Shown here: positions 26,905-40,865 of the stretch, piece by piece | Layout: every line of letters begins with the position of its first letter | Position numbering within the stretch: the stretch's first letter is position 1 | Source: Brucella intermedia LMG 3301 | Lineage (GTDB): Bacteria > Pseudomonadota > Alphaproteobacteria > Rhizobiales > Rhizobiaceae | Length of the DNA stretch: 64,000 nt | Assembly: GCF_000182645.1 (NCBI RefSeq) | Contig: NZ_ACQA01000001.1 | Coordinates: forward strand, 1-64,000 | Direction of reading: 5' to 3' | Position numbers and translations under genes: made by a program | Notes under the pieces: model-generated | Seen by the model: the letters and a program-made list of their open reading frames with translations, nothing else | Databases searched by the model: none | Told to the model about the DNA's origin: nothing

Positions 26905-27915
26905 ATGACCTACTCAAAGATCCAGAACATCCTCCCGGGACTTGGCCTGAGCGTCGCCGTTGCAATCGCGGCGATCGGAATTGAGAGGGTCGAGGAACAT
27001 TATGCGGGTCGCGCCTGGCTCGAAGCGCTGGTGATCGCCATTCTCCTCGGCACGCTCGTGCGGACGTTCCTGCGTCCGGGTCCGCAGTTCAACAAGGGTA
27101 TCGGCTTCTCGGCCAAGCTGCTTCTGGAGATCGCCGTGGTGCTGCTCGGCGCGTCCATCAGCGCGAGCGCTGTCGTGGCTGCGGGTTCGGGGCTCATTTT
27201 CGGCATTGCCGGCGTTGTGGTGCTGGCCATTACGCTCAGCTACGGGATCGGGCGTCTGCTGAAACTTCCGCACCGCATGGCCGTGCTGGTCGCCTGCGGC
27301 AATTCCATTTGCGGTAATTCCGCCATCGCCGCAACCGCACCGGTCATCGGTGCGGAAAGCGAGGACGTGGCGGCTTCCATCGCCTTCACTGCAATTCTGG
27401 GCGTGGCCGTCGTGCTGCTTCTGCCGCTGCTGGTGCCGCTTCTGGGGCTGTCGCACACGCAATATGGCGTGCTGGCTGGCCTGACCGTCTATGCCGTGCC
27501 GCAGGTTCTGGCCGCCACCGCCCCGGTCGCCACGATCAGCGTGCAGCTTGGCACGCTGGTGAAGCTCGTGCGCGTGCTGATGCTGGGACCGGTCATCCTG
27601 GCTCTGGCGCTACTTGCCGGAAACAAGGACGCGAATGCCAAGCCTGGCTTCTTCCAGCTTGTTCCTTGGTTCATCCTCGGCTTCCTCGGCATGATGGCGC
27701 TGCATTCGCTGCATCTGATACCGGAATCGATCCTGCCCGGTATCCAGTCTGCTTCGACGATCCTCACCATCGTTTCCATGGCGGCCCTTGGCCTCGGCGT
27801 GGATATCCGTTCGGTGGCTTCCGCCGGTGGCCGCGTCACGCTGACGGCAGTGCTTTCGCTGGTGGCTCTCGGCGCCATCAGCCTTGGCCTGATCCATATG
27901 CTCAGTGTTGCCTAG
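26905..27915 (+). CDS. YeiH family putative sulfate exporter (UPF0324)
   Basis: A 336-residue inner-membrane protein with about ten hydrophobic helices. Family motifs include LGTLVRTFLRPGPQFNKGIG, the VACGNSICGNSAIAATAPVI stretch (about residue 130) and YAVPQVLAATAPV (about residue 197). The function of YeiH proteins is not firmly known; export of sulfate or a sulfonate is proposed from homology. It is divergent from a YeiE-like LysR regulator that likely controls it. Confidence 0.88.
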   Translation: MTYSKIQNILPGLGLSVAVAIAAIGIERVEEHYAGRAWLEALVIAILLGTLVRTFLRPGPQFNKGIGFSAKLLLEIAVVLLGASISASAVVAAGSGLIFGIAGVVVLAITLSYGIGRLLKLPHRMAVLVACGNSICGNSAIAATAPVIGAESEDVAASIAFTAILGVAVVLLLPLLVPLLGLSHTQYGVLAGLTVYAVPQVLAATAPVATISVQLGTLVKLVRVLMLGPVILALALLAGNKDANAKPGFFQLVPWFILGFLGMMALHSLHLIPESILPGIQSASTILTIVSMAALGLGVDIRSVASAGGRVTLTAVLSLVALGAISLGLIHMLSVA

Positions 27916-28081
27916 CTCGATCGGACAATAAAAAGGCTTTAGTGAAATGTGTGAAAGGCCGGGATGGTGATATCCCGGCCGTTCTTCTGCGAGCATTGCG
28001 CTTCGATTTGCATTGGCAGCGTTCTCTATGACGTGGTGCTGCAAGATCGTTTACCCGCCAATGTGCGTGTCCCCATTCAAT

Positions 28082-28113
28082 AAAAAAAAGCCCGCCATAA
28101 GGCGGGCTTTTCC
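28082..28113 (-). terminator. Rho-independent terminator of rpsA
   Basis: The stem AAAAGCCCGCC/GGCGGGCTTTT has a 4-base ATAA loop. Read on the minus strand it ends in eight T residues (28089-28082). It lies about 25 bases after the rpsA stop and could also act on the plus strand for yeiH. Confidence 0.9.
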
Positions 28114-28136
28114 ATGTTCGGTCGAAGAGGGAAAGA

Positions 28137-29837
28137 TTAGTTCTTTTCCTGCTTCTTCAGAGCGGCACCGAGGATGTCGCCGAGCGAAGCGCCGGAGTCG
28201 GACGAACCGTACTGAGCGACAGCTTCCTTTTCTTCGGCGATTTCGAGCGCCTTGATCGAGACCTGCAGCTTGCGGGTCTTCTTGTCGAAGGCGATGACGC
28301 GGGCGTCAACCTTCTGACCGACCGTGAAGCGTTCCGGACGCTGTTCGTCGCGGTCACGCGACAGATCCGAACGCTTGATGAAGCTTTCCAGATCGTGGTC
28401 GACGAGACGGACTTCGAGGCCACCGTCGGTAACGGCGGTCACTTCGCAGGTCACAACGGCGTTCTTGCGCAGTTCGCCCGAAGCTGCTGCTTCGCCGACC
28501 TTGTCGCCGGAAAGCTGCTTGATGCCGAGCGAGATGCGTTCCTTCTCGACGTCAACGTCGAGAACGACAGCCTTGACGACTTCACCCTTGTTGTACTCTT
28601 CGATGACCTGTTCGCCCGGACGGTTCCAGTCGAGGTCGGAGAGGTGAACCATGCCGTCAACGTCGCCGTCGAGGCCGATGAACAGGCCGAATTCGGTCTT
28701 GTTCTTGACTTCGCCTTCAACAACGGTGCCGACAGGGTACTTCTGGGCAAAGGTCGTCCACGGATTGTCGAGGGTCTGCTTGAGGCCGAGCGAGATACGG
28801 CGCTTGACCGGATCAACTTCGAGCACAACGACTTCGACTTCCTGCGTGGTGGAAAGAATCTTGCCCGGATGGACATTCTTCTTGGTCCACGACATTTCGG
28901 AAACGTGGATGAGGCCTTCGATGCCCGGCTCGATTTCGACGAACGCACCGTAGTCGGTGATGTTCGTGACGGTGCCGGTGATCTTCTTGCCGATCGGGTA
29001 CTTCGCGCCGATGCCATCCCAAGGATCGTTCTCGAGCTGCTTCATGCCGAGCGAGATACGATGGGTTTCCTGGTTGATGCGGATGATCTGCACCTTGACC
29101 GTCTGGCCGATGGTGAGGATTTCCGACGGATGGTTGACGCGGCGCCATGCCATGTCGGTCACGTGCAGCAGACCGTCGATGCCGCCGAGGTCGACGAACG
29201 CACCGTAATCGGTGATGTTCTTGACGACGCCTTCAACGACCTGACCTTCTTCAAGGTTCTGGACGATTTCCGAACGCTGTTCCGCACGGCTTTCTTCAAG
29301 AACGGTACGGCGCGAGACAACGATGTTGCCGCGACGCTTGTCCATCTTGAGGATTTCGAACGGTTGCGGGACGTGCATGAGCGGGGTGACGTCGCGGATC
29401 GGACGGATGTCGACCTGCGAACGCGGCAGGAAGGCAACAGCGCCGTCGAGGTCGACGGTGAAACCACCCTTGACCTGATTGAAGATCACGCCATCGACGC
29501 GCTCGCCATTGGCGAACTTCTGCTCGAGCTTGACCCAGCTTTCTTCACGGCGTGCTTTTTCGCGCGACAGGACTGCTTCGCCCAGAGCGTTTTCGATGCG
29601 CTCGACGTAGACTTCCACTTCGTCGCCCGGCTTCAGCGAGCCGTCTTTGCCCTTTGCGCCGAATTCCTTCAGCGGCACGCGGCCTTCGACCTTCAGACCG
29701 GCGTCGATGATCGCCATGTCCTTTTCAATGGCCACGATGCGGCCCTTGACGACATAACCTTCAGCAAGGTCGTTCGTGGCAAAGGATTCCGCCAGCAGCG
29801 ACTCGAAGTCTGCGAGGGATGGATTGAATTCTGACAT
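28137..29837 (-). CDS. rpsA: 30S ribosomal protein S1
   Basis: Binds mRNA on the small subunit and helps start translation of many messages. The 566-residue chain contains six S1 RNA-binding domains; repeats such as EGLIHVSEMSW, DGLLHVTDMAWRRVNHPSE and DGMVHLSDLDWNRPG are visible. CAGGAG precedes ATG 29837 (MSEFNPSLADFES); ten upstream codons are in frame but lack support. It is downstream of aroA and cmk on the same strand, the classic aroA-cmk-rpsA order, and ends at a strong terminator. Confidence 0.97.
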   Translation of the reverse strand: MSEFNPSLADFESLLAESFATNDLAEGYVVKGRIVAIEKDMAIIDAGLKVEGRVPLKEFGAKGKDGSLKPGDEVEVYVERIENALGEAVLSREKARREESWVKLEQKFANGERVDGVIFNQVKGGFTVDLDGAVAFLPRSQVDIRPIRDVTPLMHVPQPFEILKMDKRRGNIVVSRRTVLEESRAEQRSEIVQNLEEGQVVEGVVKNITDYGAFVDLGGIDGLLHVTDMAWRRVNHPSEILTIGQTVKVQIIRINQETHRISLGMKQLENDPWDGIGAKYPIGKKITGTVTNITDYGAFVEIEPGIEGLIHVSEMSWTKKNVHPGKILSTTQEVEVVVLEVDPVKRRISLGLKQTLDNPWTTFAQKYPVGTVVEGEVKNKTEFGLFIGLDGDVDGMVHLSDLDWNRPGEQVIEEYNKGEVVKAVVLDVDVEKERISLGIKQLSGDKVGEAAASGELRKNAVVTCEVTAVTDGGLEVRLVDHDLESFIKRSDLSRDRDEQRPERFTVGQKVDARVIAFDKKTRKLQVSIKALEIAEEKEAVAQYGSSDSGASLGDILGAALKKQEKN

Positions 29838-30053
29838 GAATACTCCTGGTGCATCCGGAAAATTCATCGGATGCAGCGCCGGGGGTTAGTGTTGCGTTAT
29901 GCCCGACCTCGGCCCCGTCTTTGCAGACAACCGGCGCGTGGAACGCGAAGTCAGGCTTTTCAGTATGAGTGCAGCCTATATAGGTCCGAACTCAGGATAA
30001 TCCAGCGTTTCGAGGCACAATGATATCCGAAAGGCCTTAAAACCTGCCGGATT

Positions 30054-32377
<2,324 letters not shown>

Positions 32378-32767
32378 GTGGCAAAAGCTGAACTTGGTAC
32401 CAAGCGTATCGACCCGGAAACGGGCAAGAAATTTTACGATCTCAATCGTGATCCGATCGTTTCGCCTTACACCGGCATTTCCTATCCGCGGTCCTATTTC
32501 GACTCCACGCTTGAAAGCCGTGTCGTTGAAGAGGAAACCGAAGAGGAAGAACTGGATACGGCACTGGAAAAGCCGGATTTCGTCTCGCTCGAGGATGCCG
32601 ACGACGAAACCAAGGGCGGCGGCGACGATCTGCCGGATATCGACGACGACGATGTCGATCTGGGCGACGACGATGACGACACCTTCCTCGAAGAAGAGGA
32701 AGACGAGGACGACGACATGTCGGGCATTCTCGGTGGCGGCGTCGGCGGCGACGACGAAGAAGGCTGA
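32378..32767 (+). CDS. FYDLN acid domain protein (TIGR02300 family)
   Basis: A 129-residue protein of unknown function found throughout alphaproteobacteria. The N-terminus carries the family signature ELGTKRIDPETGKKFYDLN and VSPYTGISYP. The C-terminal half is strikingly acidic, with runs of aspartate and glutamate (DDLPDIDDDDVDLGDDDDD) and a short glycine-rich end. The GTG start at 32378 has GAGG 6 bases upstream; MAKAELG is the expected beginning. The cysteines found in many relatives (KRVCPETGKK) are replaced here by aspartate. A terminator follows. Confidence 0.88.
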   Translation: MAKAELGTKRIDPETGKKFYDLNRDPIVSPYTGISYPRSYFDSTLESRVVEEETEEEELDTALEKPDFVSLEDADDETKGGGDDLPDIDDDDVDLGDDDDDTFLEEEEDEDDDMSGILGGGVGGDDEEG

Positions 32768-32799
32768 TCCATTCAGCCGGTCCGGACATGATGCTTTTG

Positions 32800-32832
32800 C
32801 GAGGCGGCCTTCGGGTCGCCTCGTTTCGTTTT
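32800..32832 (+). terminator. Terminator after the FYDLN gene
   Basis: The stem CGAGGCG (32800-32806) pairs with CGCCTCG (32817-32823) around a 10-base loop and is followed by TTTCGTTTT. Confidence 0.8.
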
Positions 32833-32991
32833 GGGCGCCTCTTGCATGGAAGACCGCCGCGATCTGTGAATTATTTTTGGCAGATGTGAAAAGAGTTGCG
32901 ATTTAGCTCTTGATCTTCTCGCGAACGCCATTTAATAAGCCGCCACACCGGGCAGCAAGTCCTGCCTGGCCCACCTCGAATGAGGTCTGAT

Positions 32992-33067
32992 GGGGCCATA
33001 GCTCAGCTGGGAGAGCGCCTGCATGGCATGCAGGAGGTCAGCGGTTCGATCCCGCTTGGCTCCACCA
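32992..33067 (+). tRNA. tRNA-Ala (anticodon GGC)
   Basis: A 76-base cloverleaf. The acceptor stem GGGGCCA pairs with TGGCTCC and ACCA is encoded. The D arm reads AGCTCAGCTGGGAGAGC, the anticodon stem CCTGC/GCAGG encloses the loop ATGGCAT (anticodon GGC), and the T arm contains GGTTCGATCC. Confidence 0.97.
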
Positions 33068-33254
33068 AATTTTCCTTCCCGACAAGCCAGTCACAGACCA
33101 GTTCGATCATCGCGACAGCTGTCATCGAACCAGCAATGTTTCGCGCCGGAAAACCGCGCGACATTCGACCGGCTTTCCCGGACGGCCATGCTCGACAACT
33201 CCCAAAAAATTGGTAAGTAGAGTTTCGTAAAAGTAATTTTCATGGCTTTTGTGA

Positions 33255-34385
33255 ATGAGCAGGCTTCCTGATTTCGATGGATTGCGGTTTCTATTGTGTA
33301 TAGGGATCGCCGTCTTTCATTTTTCCTTCCGAATTCCGGTGAAGAATGAAACATTGAATGAATTTATATTAGCCTTTTCTTATTTTACAGATGTCTTCTT
33401 TATCGTTTCCGGGCTCTTTCTGGCGCGGCGGCGGAATTATCTTTGGAGCTGGCCCCGTTATGTGGCTTTCGTCGGCAAGCGGCTGGCGCGGATTTATCCG
33501 CTGCACGTGGTTGCCTTTTCCTGTTTCGCGCTGCTATCCGCCCTCGCGGCGGCGGGAATCCTGCATCCTCTGGGCGAGCACAGTACAAGCTGGCGCGACG
33601 GGCTGGCCCAGTTGCTGCTGGTTCACAATTGGGGATTGGGCCACACCTCCTCCTACAATTATGTCAGCTGGTCGCTGAGCGCGCTTCTGGCCATGTATCT
33701 GGCTTTCCCGCTGTTCGACATGGTGTGCCGCCGTTTCGGGAGCTGGGTCCTCGTGGGCGTCATTGTTGCGACTGTGGCAGGCGAATATCTTGCGCAAAAG
33801 CTCGGCGTCCTGTCGCTTACCCGCATTCAGCTGTCCAATGTGGGCGTCTTCCGGGCCTTGCCTTCCTTTCTCTTCGGGATGTGGCTTGCCCGCAGGGAAC
33901 ATCCGGCCATGCCGGGGGCGGTCGTCAAAAGCCTGCTTGCCGCCTGCCTCGCCGTCTTTCTGTTCTGCCACCCGGAAAACGGCCCGGGCGAACCCCACAC
34001 GCTGGAAGGTCCCTTGCGGCTGGCATTCATTTATACGGGCGTCTATGTGCTCTATCTCGCATCCAGTCAGGGCATTTATACGCCGCTGCAATGGCGCGGG
34101 CTGGCAAGCCTCTCCCGTTACAGCTTTGGCATCTTCATCCTGCATCCGCTGGTCGGGATGATGTTTTTCCGAATGGCGCCGGAGCGATGGAACGAGACGA
34201 CGGCGGGCGCGGTTCTGGTCATCTGTGGGGCTGCTGTCGCCAGCGTGTTGACGGCGGCTGCTGCCTATCACCTGTTCGAGAATCCGCTCCACCGCTGGCT
34301 GGTGAAAAGGCTCGATGTTTGGGTCGGCGGATATGGGCGCGGCTCTGCCGAAGCCACGCAAGGCTGCCTGCCTGTCGTCCGATAG
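33255..34385 (+). CDS. Acyltransferase family 3 membrane protein
   Basis: A 376-residue integral membrane O-acyltransferase of the OafA/NodX type, probably acetylating or acylating a surface sugar. The N-terminus has the family pattern LPDFDGLRFLLCIGIAVFHF, with the key histidine in the first helix, followed by FFIVSGLFLARR and GKRLARIYPLHV. About ten hydrophobic helices follow. The first 120 bases are clearly more AT-rich than the rest, and the gene begins 187 bases after tRNA-Ala, a common integration point, although no flanking repeat was seen. No partner glycan gene is adjacent. Confidence 0.87.
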   Translation: MSRLPDFDGLRFLLCIGIAVFHFSFRIPVKNETLNEFILAFSYFTDVFFIVSGLFLARRRNYLWSWPRYVAFVGKRLARIYPLHVVAFSCFALLSALAAAGILHPLGEHSTSWRDGLAQLLLVHNWGLGHTSSYNYVSWSLSALLAMYLAFPLFDMVCRRFGSWVLVGVIVATVAGEYLAQKLGVLSLTRIQLSNVGVFRALPSFLFGMWLARREHPAMPGAVVKSLLAACLAVFLFCHPENGPGEPHTLEGPLRLAFIYTGVYVLYLASSQGIYTPLQWRGLASLSRYSFGIFILHPLVGMMFFRMAPERWNETTAGAVLVICGAAVASVLTAAAAYHLFENPLHRWLVKRLDVWVGGYGRGSAEATQGCLPVVR

Positions 34386-34406
34386 GCAGGCGTGCCACCC
34401 GATCGG

Positions 34407-35339
34407 TCAGGCCGTGCGCGTCGTGCCGCTGTCCTGCCGCATCAGATAGAGCGATGCGCCGACGATCAGCGCGGCCCCCGGCCAGAAGTTGATGCCGGGC
34501 GCGGCGGCAAAAACGATCCAGCCAAAAATCACATTGATCGGCAGTCTCAGATCGTCGAACGGCTGCAGATAAACCGCATCCGCGATCGAATAGGCTGCAA
34601 TCTGGAAATATTGCGCCAGGGCAGTGAAAGCCCCGATGACGATTAATATCGACCAGATCTCGACGCTCGGCGCGGCGATTGCCGTCATGCTGAGGCCGGA
34701 TGCCAGCCAGAGCGCTGCATTGATGGGGGTGAGCAGCACCAGCATATAGGCCGAAATGCTGGCGGGCCTTTCAAAACGGGTCAGATATTTGGTCATCACC
34801 GAATAGCCCGCCCACAGTGCGGCGGCGAGGACCGGCAGCAGCGAATAGACCGTATAGGAATCCGACCAGGGCGCGATGATGACCAGGGCGCCGACAAACC
34901 CGGCGAATGTGGTGAGCAGCCGCGCCGGCGTGACCTTTTCCCGCAGAAACAGCCGCGCGCAAAGGATGACGAAGAACGGCGAGGTCATGGACAGGGCGAC
35001 CACCTGCCAGATCGGCACATGGGTCAGCGCGTAGATCCAGACCTGCACGCCGGCTGCGGCCAGCGCGACGCGCATGACATGCAGACCGAAGCGGCTGGTG
35101 CGCAGGGCTCCCGCGCCATCGCGAATGAGCATGGGCAGTGTCAGCACCAGCGCGATCACATATTGCCAGAAGGCGATGATGACGGATGGAATGCCGGTAC
35201 GCGTTCCCGCCCATTGGGTGGCGACGTTGACTGCGGCATAGGCCGAACAGGCCGCGACCATCAGCGCTGCGCCGCGCACGGTCGGTTTCAAAGTTGGGGC
35301 AGAGGCAAGTTGGCTCAACGGTTTCTTCCTTCGGAGCAT
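34407..35339 (-). CDS. ribN: Riboflavin importer RibN (EamA/DMT family)
   Basis: A 310-residue inner-membrane transporter with about ten helices in two EamA halves. The sequence alone says drug/metabolite transporter; the FMN riboswitch upstream on the same strand identifies it as RibN, the riboflavin uptake protein known from rhizobia and Brucella. Helices such as ALMVAACSAYAAVNVATQWA and VIIAPWSDSYTVYSLLPVLA are visible. The start at 35339 (MLRRKKPLSQ) is preferred; in-frame ATGs at 35360 and 35372 are possible. It converges with the acyltransferase gene, 21 bases apart. Confidence 0.88.
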   Translation of the reverse strand: MLRRKKPLSQLASAPTLKPTVRGAALMVAACSAYAAVNVATQWAGTRTGIPSVIIAFWQYVIALVLTLPMLIRDGAGALRTSRFGLHVMRVALAAAGVQVWIYALTHVPIWQVVALSMTSPFFVILCARLFLREKVTPARLLTTFAGFVGALVIIAPWSDSYTVYSLLPVLAAALWAGYSVMTKYLTRFERPASISAYMLVLLTPINAALWLASGLSMTAIAAPSVEIWSILIVIGAFTALAQYFQIAAYSIADAVYLQPFDDLRLPINVIFGWIVFAAAPGINFWPGAALIVGASLYLMRQDSGTTRTA

Positions 35340-35451
35340 TTTGCAGCCAGATGAAAACATCTGGCGACGCAAAGATGCGGCAAAACGATAGGGCGCGTTC
35401 CGCTTTCGCCGGAACTTGCCCTGGCAAGCCTGTCACCTCAGGGTACGGGAA

Positions 35452-35483
35452 GAAAAACAACACAATGAAGACGGCAAGCCGTC
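35452..35483 (-). terminator. Possible riboswitch expression-platform terminator
   Basis: On the minus strand, GACGG-CTTG-CCGTC (35483-35470) is followed by TTCATTGTGTTGTTTTT. It lies between the FMN aptamer and ribN, where a premature terminator would act. The stem is short, so this is tentative. Confidence 0.4.
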
Positions 35484-35506
35484 CGGCACGCGCATGCTTC
35501 CAACCT

Positions 35507-35650
35507 CGTTCTCTTTCATCCGGACTATGACCGTCGGCTTCGGAATTGCACCGAATCTGCTGACCCTGACACATTTGCCGTGACAGGCGCTCGCGGGCTT
35601 CGGGTCTTGACCCGTTACCGCCGGTGGGGAGTTTCACCCCGCCCTGAGAA
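35507..35650 (-). promoter_or_regulatory. FMN riboswitch (RFN element)
   Basis: Read on the minus strand from 35650 the sequence has the conserved RFN blocks in order: CAGGGCGGGGTGAAACTCCC, CACCGGCGGTAA, AGCCCGCGAGCG, GATTCGGTGCAATTCCGAAG, CCGACGGTCATAGTCCGGAT and the closing GAAAGAGAACG. All core positions expected of an FMN-binding aptamer look intact. It precedes ribN and should lower its expression when FMN is plentiful. Confidence 0.95.
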
Positions 35651-35894
35651 CTGGATATCTTTCTTGCGCCGAAGGCAGGAACTGCACTCCGGTGCTGGCT
35701 TTAAATAGGCCACGCTTTTTTGCATGGCAAGACAGTCGCTGCTCATGCGGCAATGATGCGTTGCTGATGCCTCTTCTTGCGCCCTTGACCGCCAGCCCAT
35801 GGGAAAAGCATGGACGGATCGGAAACTCTCTTCTAGAAATCCGTGACGGAGTTGATCGGGAGAGGATCTGCTCCGCATGGTTCTGGGAGGAATG

Positions 35895-37883
<1,989 letters not shown>

Positions 37884-38070
37884 TTTGACCATCCTGCAAC
37901 TGTTTGGAATGGCCGGGTAGCGAGCGCAACAAAATTTCGTTATCCGGCAATAAATAGCCACAGAACGCCACGCAAGGCCATTGCCTATTTGACCGCCACG
38001 GGACACTCTGCCTTCAACATAAGCCATCCTGCAGAGGATGGCCGCCGGGCAGAACTTGTGGAGGACGAGT

Positions 38071-39249
38071 ATGTTTGCATCGGGCCAAAATTGGGGGGGC
38101 ATGAATTTCGGTCTTGGCGAGGAGATCGAAGCCCTTCGCGATACGGTGCGCCGTTTTGCGGAAAGCCGCATTGCGCCGCTGGCCGCTGAAACCGACCGCA
38201 ACAATCAATTTCCCATGCATCTGTGGCGTGAACTGGGTGAGCTTGGCGTGCTTGGCATCACCGCGCCTGAAGACTATGGCGGCGCCGGCATGGGCTATGT
38301 TGCCCATTGCATCGCGATGGAAGAAATCAGCCGCGCTTCCGCCTCCATCGGCCTCAGCTACGGTGCGCATTCCAATCTCTGCGTCAACCAGATCACCCGC
38401 AACGGCTCGCCCGGACAGCGTGAGAAATATCTGCCGAAACTCATTTCCGGCGAGCATGTCGGCGCGCTGGCCATGTCCGAGCCGGGGGCCGGTTCCGACG
38501 TCGTTTCGATGAAGCTTCACGCCGAAAAGCGCGGCGAGCGCTATATTCTCAACGGCAACAAGATGTGGATCACCAACGGCCCCGATGCCGATGTGCTGGT
38601 GGTCTATGCCAAGACCGATCCGTCGGCAGGCCCGCGCGGGATCAGCGCCTTCATCGTCGAAAAAACCTTCAAGGGCTTTTCGACCGCGCAAAAGCTCGAC
38701 AAGCTCGGCATGCGCGGCTCCAACACCTGCGAACTGGTGTTCGAGGATTGCGAAGTGCCTGCCGAAAACCTGCTCGGGACCGAAGGCAAGGGCGTCAATG
38801 TGCTGATGTCGGGCCTTGATTATGAGCGCGTGGTGCTGGCGGGCGGACCGCTCGGCATCATGGCGGCGTGTCTTGATGTCGTGGTGCCCTATGTGCATGA
38901 GCGCAAGCAGTTCGACCAGCCAATCGGCGAATTCCAGCTCATGCAGGGCAAGCTTGCCGACATGTATGTGACCTTCAACGCCTCGCGCGCCTATACCTAT
39001 GCGGTGGCGGCTGCCTGCGACCGGGGCGAGACCTCGCGCAAGGATGCGGCGGGCTGCATCCTCTATACGGCTGAAAACGCCACGCAGATGGCCTTGCAGG
39101 CGATCCAGGCGCTGGGCGGCAATGGCTATATCAACGATTATCCGACCGGACGCCTGCTGCGCGATGCCAAGCTTTATGAAATCGGCGCAGGCACATCGGA
39201 AATCCGGCGCATGCTGATCGGGCGGGAACTGTTTCAGGAGACCCGTTGA
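38071..39249 (+). CDS. Isovaleryl-CoA dehydrogenase
   Basis: An FAD-dependent enzyme of leucine breakdown that converts isovaleryl-CoA to 3-methylcrotonyl-CoA and passes electrons to ETF. The 392 residues have acyl-CoA dehydrogenase motifs [16 protein letters not shown] and [19 protein letters not shown]. The catalytic glutamate is in the position typical of isovaleryl enzymes ([15 protein letters not shown], about residue 245). The C-terminus has [20 protein letters not shown] and [23 protein letters not shown] precedes ATG 38071. Its stop overlaps the start of the carboxylase beta gene by one base. Confidence 0.94.
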   Translation: MFASGQNWGGMNFGLGEEIEALRDTVRRFAESRIAPLAAETDRNNQFPMHLWRELGELGVLGITAPEDYGGAGMGYVAHCIAMEEISRASASIGLSYGAHSNLCVNQITRNGSPGQREKYLPKLISGEHVGALAMSEPGAGSDVVSMKLHAEKRGERYILNGNKMWITNGPDADVLVVYAKTDPSAGPRGISAFIVEKTFKGFSTAQKLDKLGMRGSNTCELVFEDCEVPAENLLGTEGKGVNVLMSGLDYERVVLAGGPLGIMAACLDVVVPYVHERKQFDQPIGEFQLMQGKLADMYVTFNASRAYTYAVAAACDRGETSRKDAAGCILYTAENATQMALQAIQALGGNGYINDYPTGRLLRDAKLYEIGAGTSEIRRMLIGRELFQETR

Positions 39250-40856
39250 TGGCGGTTCTCAAATCTGAAATTTCCACCCGAAGCGCCAGCTTCGAGGCCA
39301 ACCGCAAGGCGATGCTGGCGGCAATCGACGTGGTGGCGGAAGCCTCGCGCATTGCGATCGATGGCGGCGGCGAGAAAGCCCGCGAACGTCATGTTTCGCG
39401 CGGAAAACTGCTGCCGCGTGAGCGCGTGGCGCAATTGCTCGATCCGGGCTCTCCCTTTCTCGAAGTGGGGCTGACGGCGGCGCATGGCATGTATGAGGGG
39501 GCGGCTCCTTCGGCTGGCATCATCACCGGCATCGGGCGTGTCTCCGGCCGCGACTGCATGATCGTCTGCAACGATGCGACGGTGAAGGGCGGCACCTATT
39601 ATCCGGTGACGGTGAAGAAGCACCTGCGTGCGCAGGAAATCGCGGGCGAAAACCGTCTGCCCTGCATTTATCTGGTCGATTCCGGCGGGGCCAACCTGCC
39701 CAATCAGGACGAAGTTTTCCCTGATCGCGACCATTTCGGGCGCATCTTCTATAATCAGGCGCATATGTCGGCGGCGGGCATTCCGCAGGTCGCCGTGGTC
39801 ATGGGGTCATGCACGGCAGGCGGTGCCTACGTGCCCGCCATGAGCGACGAAACGGTGATCGTGCGCGGTCAGGGCACGATCTTTCTGGCGGGTCCGCCAT
39901 TGGTCAAGGCTGCAACCGGCGAGGTGGTGAGCGCGGAAGATCTTGGCGGCGGCGATGTGCACACGCGGCTTTCCGGCGTCGCCGATCATCTGGCCAATGA
40001 TGACGCCCATGCCTTGCAGATCGCGCGCGCCATTGCCGCCAATCTCAACAGCGAGAAGCGCGGCTTCATTTCGCGTGGCGATGGCGCTGCCCCGCTTTAC
40101 GACCCGGAGGAGCTTCTGGGCGTCGTTTCCGCCGATACGCGCATTCCCTATGATGTGCGCGAGGTGATCGCACGGCTGGTCGACGGTTCGGATTTCGATG
40201 AGTTCAAGGCGCGTTACGGCACCACTTTGGTGTGCGGTTTTGCCAGCGTCTATGGCATGCCGGTCGGCATCATTGCCAATAATGGCGTGCTGTTTTCGGA
40301 AGCAGCGCTGAAGGGCGCGCATTTCATCGAGCTTTGCTGCCAGCGCAATATTCCGCTGGTGTTCTTGCAGAACATTACTGGCTTCATGGTCGGGCGCAAA
40401 TACGAAGCCGAAGGCATCGCGAAGAACGGCGCCAAGCTGGTGACGGCGGTGGCAACCGCCAATGTGCCGAAGATCACCATGCTGATCGGCGCATCCTATG
40501 GCGCGGGCAATTACGGCATGGCGGGGCGGGCCTATTCGCCGCGCTTCCTGTGGACATGGCCGAACAGCCGTATCGCGGTGATGGGCGGCGAACAGGCGGC
40601 AGGCGTGCTTGCAACCGTCAGGCGCGAGGGGATCGAACGCACGGGCGGCACATGGTCGGCGGAGGAGGAAGCGGAATTCAGGCGCCCGACGCTGGAAATG
40701 TTCGAGCGCCAGAGCCATCCGCTCTATGCCTCGGCGCGGCTTTGGGATGACGGCATCGTCGATCCGCGCAAGAGCCGCGAAGTGCTGGGCCTGTCGCTTT
40801 CCGCCACGCTGAACGCGCCGGTCGAGCCGACGCGCTTCGGCCTGTTTAGAATGTGA
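39249..40856 (+). CDS. Methylcrotonyl-CoA carboxylase, carboxyltransferase (beta) subunit
   Basis: Transfers carboxyl from biotin to 3-methylcrotonyl-CoA in leucine degradation. The 535 residues show both crotonase-like halves of an acyl-CoA carboxyltransferase: [53 protein letters not shown], then [16 protein letters not shown] and [16 protein letters not shown]. The [20 protein letters not shown] stretch is characteristic of methylcrotonyl rather than propionyl carboxylases. It starts one base into the preceding stop and lies next to the alpha subunit. Confidence 0.95.
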   Translation: MAVLKSEISTRSASFEANRKAMLAAIDVVAEASRIAIDGGGEKARERHVSRGKLLPRERVAQLLDPGSPFLEVGLTAAHGMYEGAAPSAGIITGIGRVSGRDCMIVCNDATVKGGTYYPVTVKKHLRAQEIAGENRLPCIYLVDSGGANLPNQDEVFPDRDHFGRIFYNQAHMSAAGIPQVAVVMGSCTAGGAYVPAMSDETVIVRGQGTIFLAGPPLVKAATGEVVSAEDLGGGDVHTRLSGVADHLANDDAHALQIARAIAANLNSEKRGFISRGDGAAPLYDPEELLGVVSADTRIPYDVREVIARLVDGSDFDEFKARYGTTLVCGFASVYGMPVGIIANNGVLFSEAALKGAHFIELCCQRNIPLVFLQNITGFMVGRKYEAEGIAKNGAKLVTAVATANVPKITMLIGASYGAGNYGMAGRAYSPRFLWTWPNSRIAVMGGEQAAGVLATVRREGIERTGGTWSAEEEAEFRRPTLEMFERQSHPLYASARLWDDGIVDPRKSREVLGLSLSATLNAPVEPTRFGLFRM

Positions 40857-40865
40857 GGCAATCAG

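Noticed and set aside
28395..29834. 479-codon plus-strand frame opposite rpsA
   Set aside because: It mirrors the repeated S1 domains and has no independent support.
32440..32790. Antisense arginine-rich frames opposite the FYDLN gene
   Set aside because: They are shadows of the Asp/Glu-rich tail, whose complement reads as Arg/Ser/Val codons.
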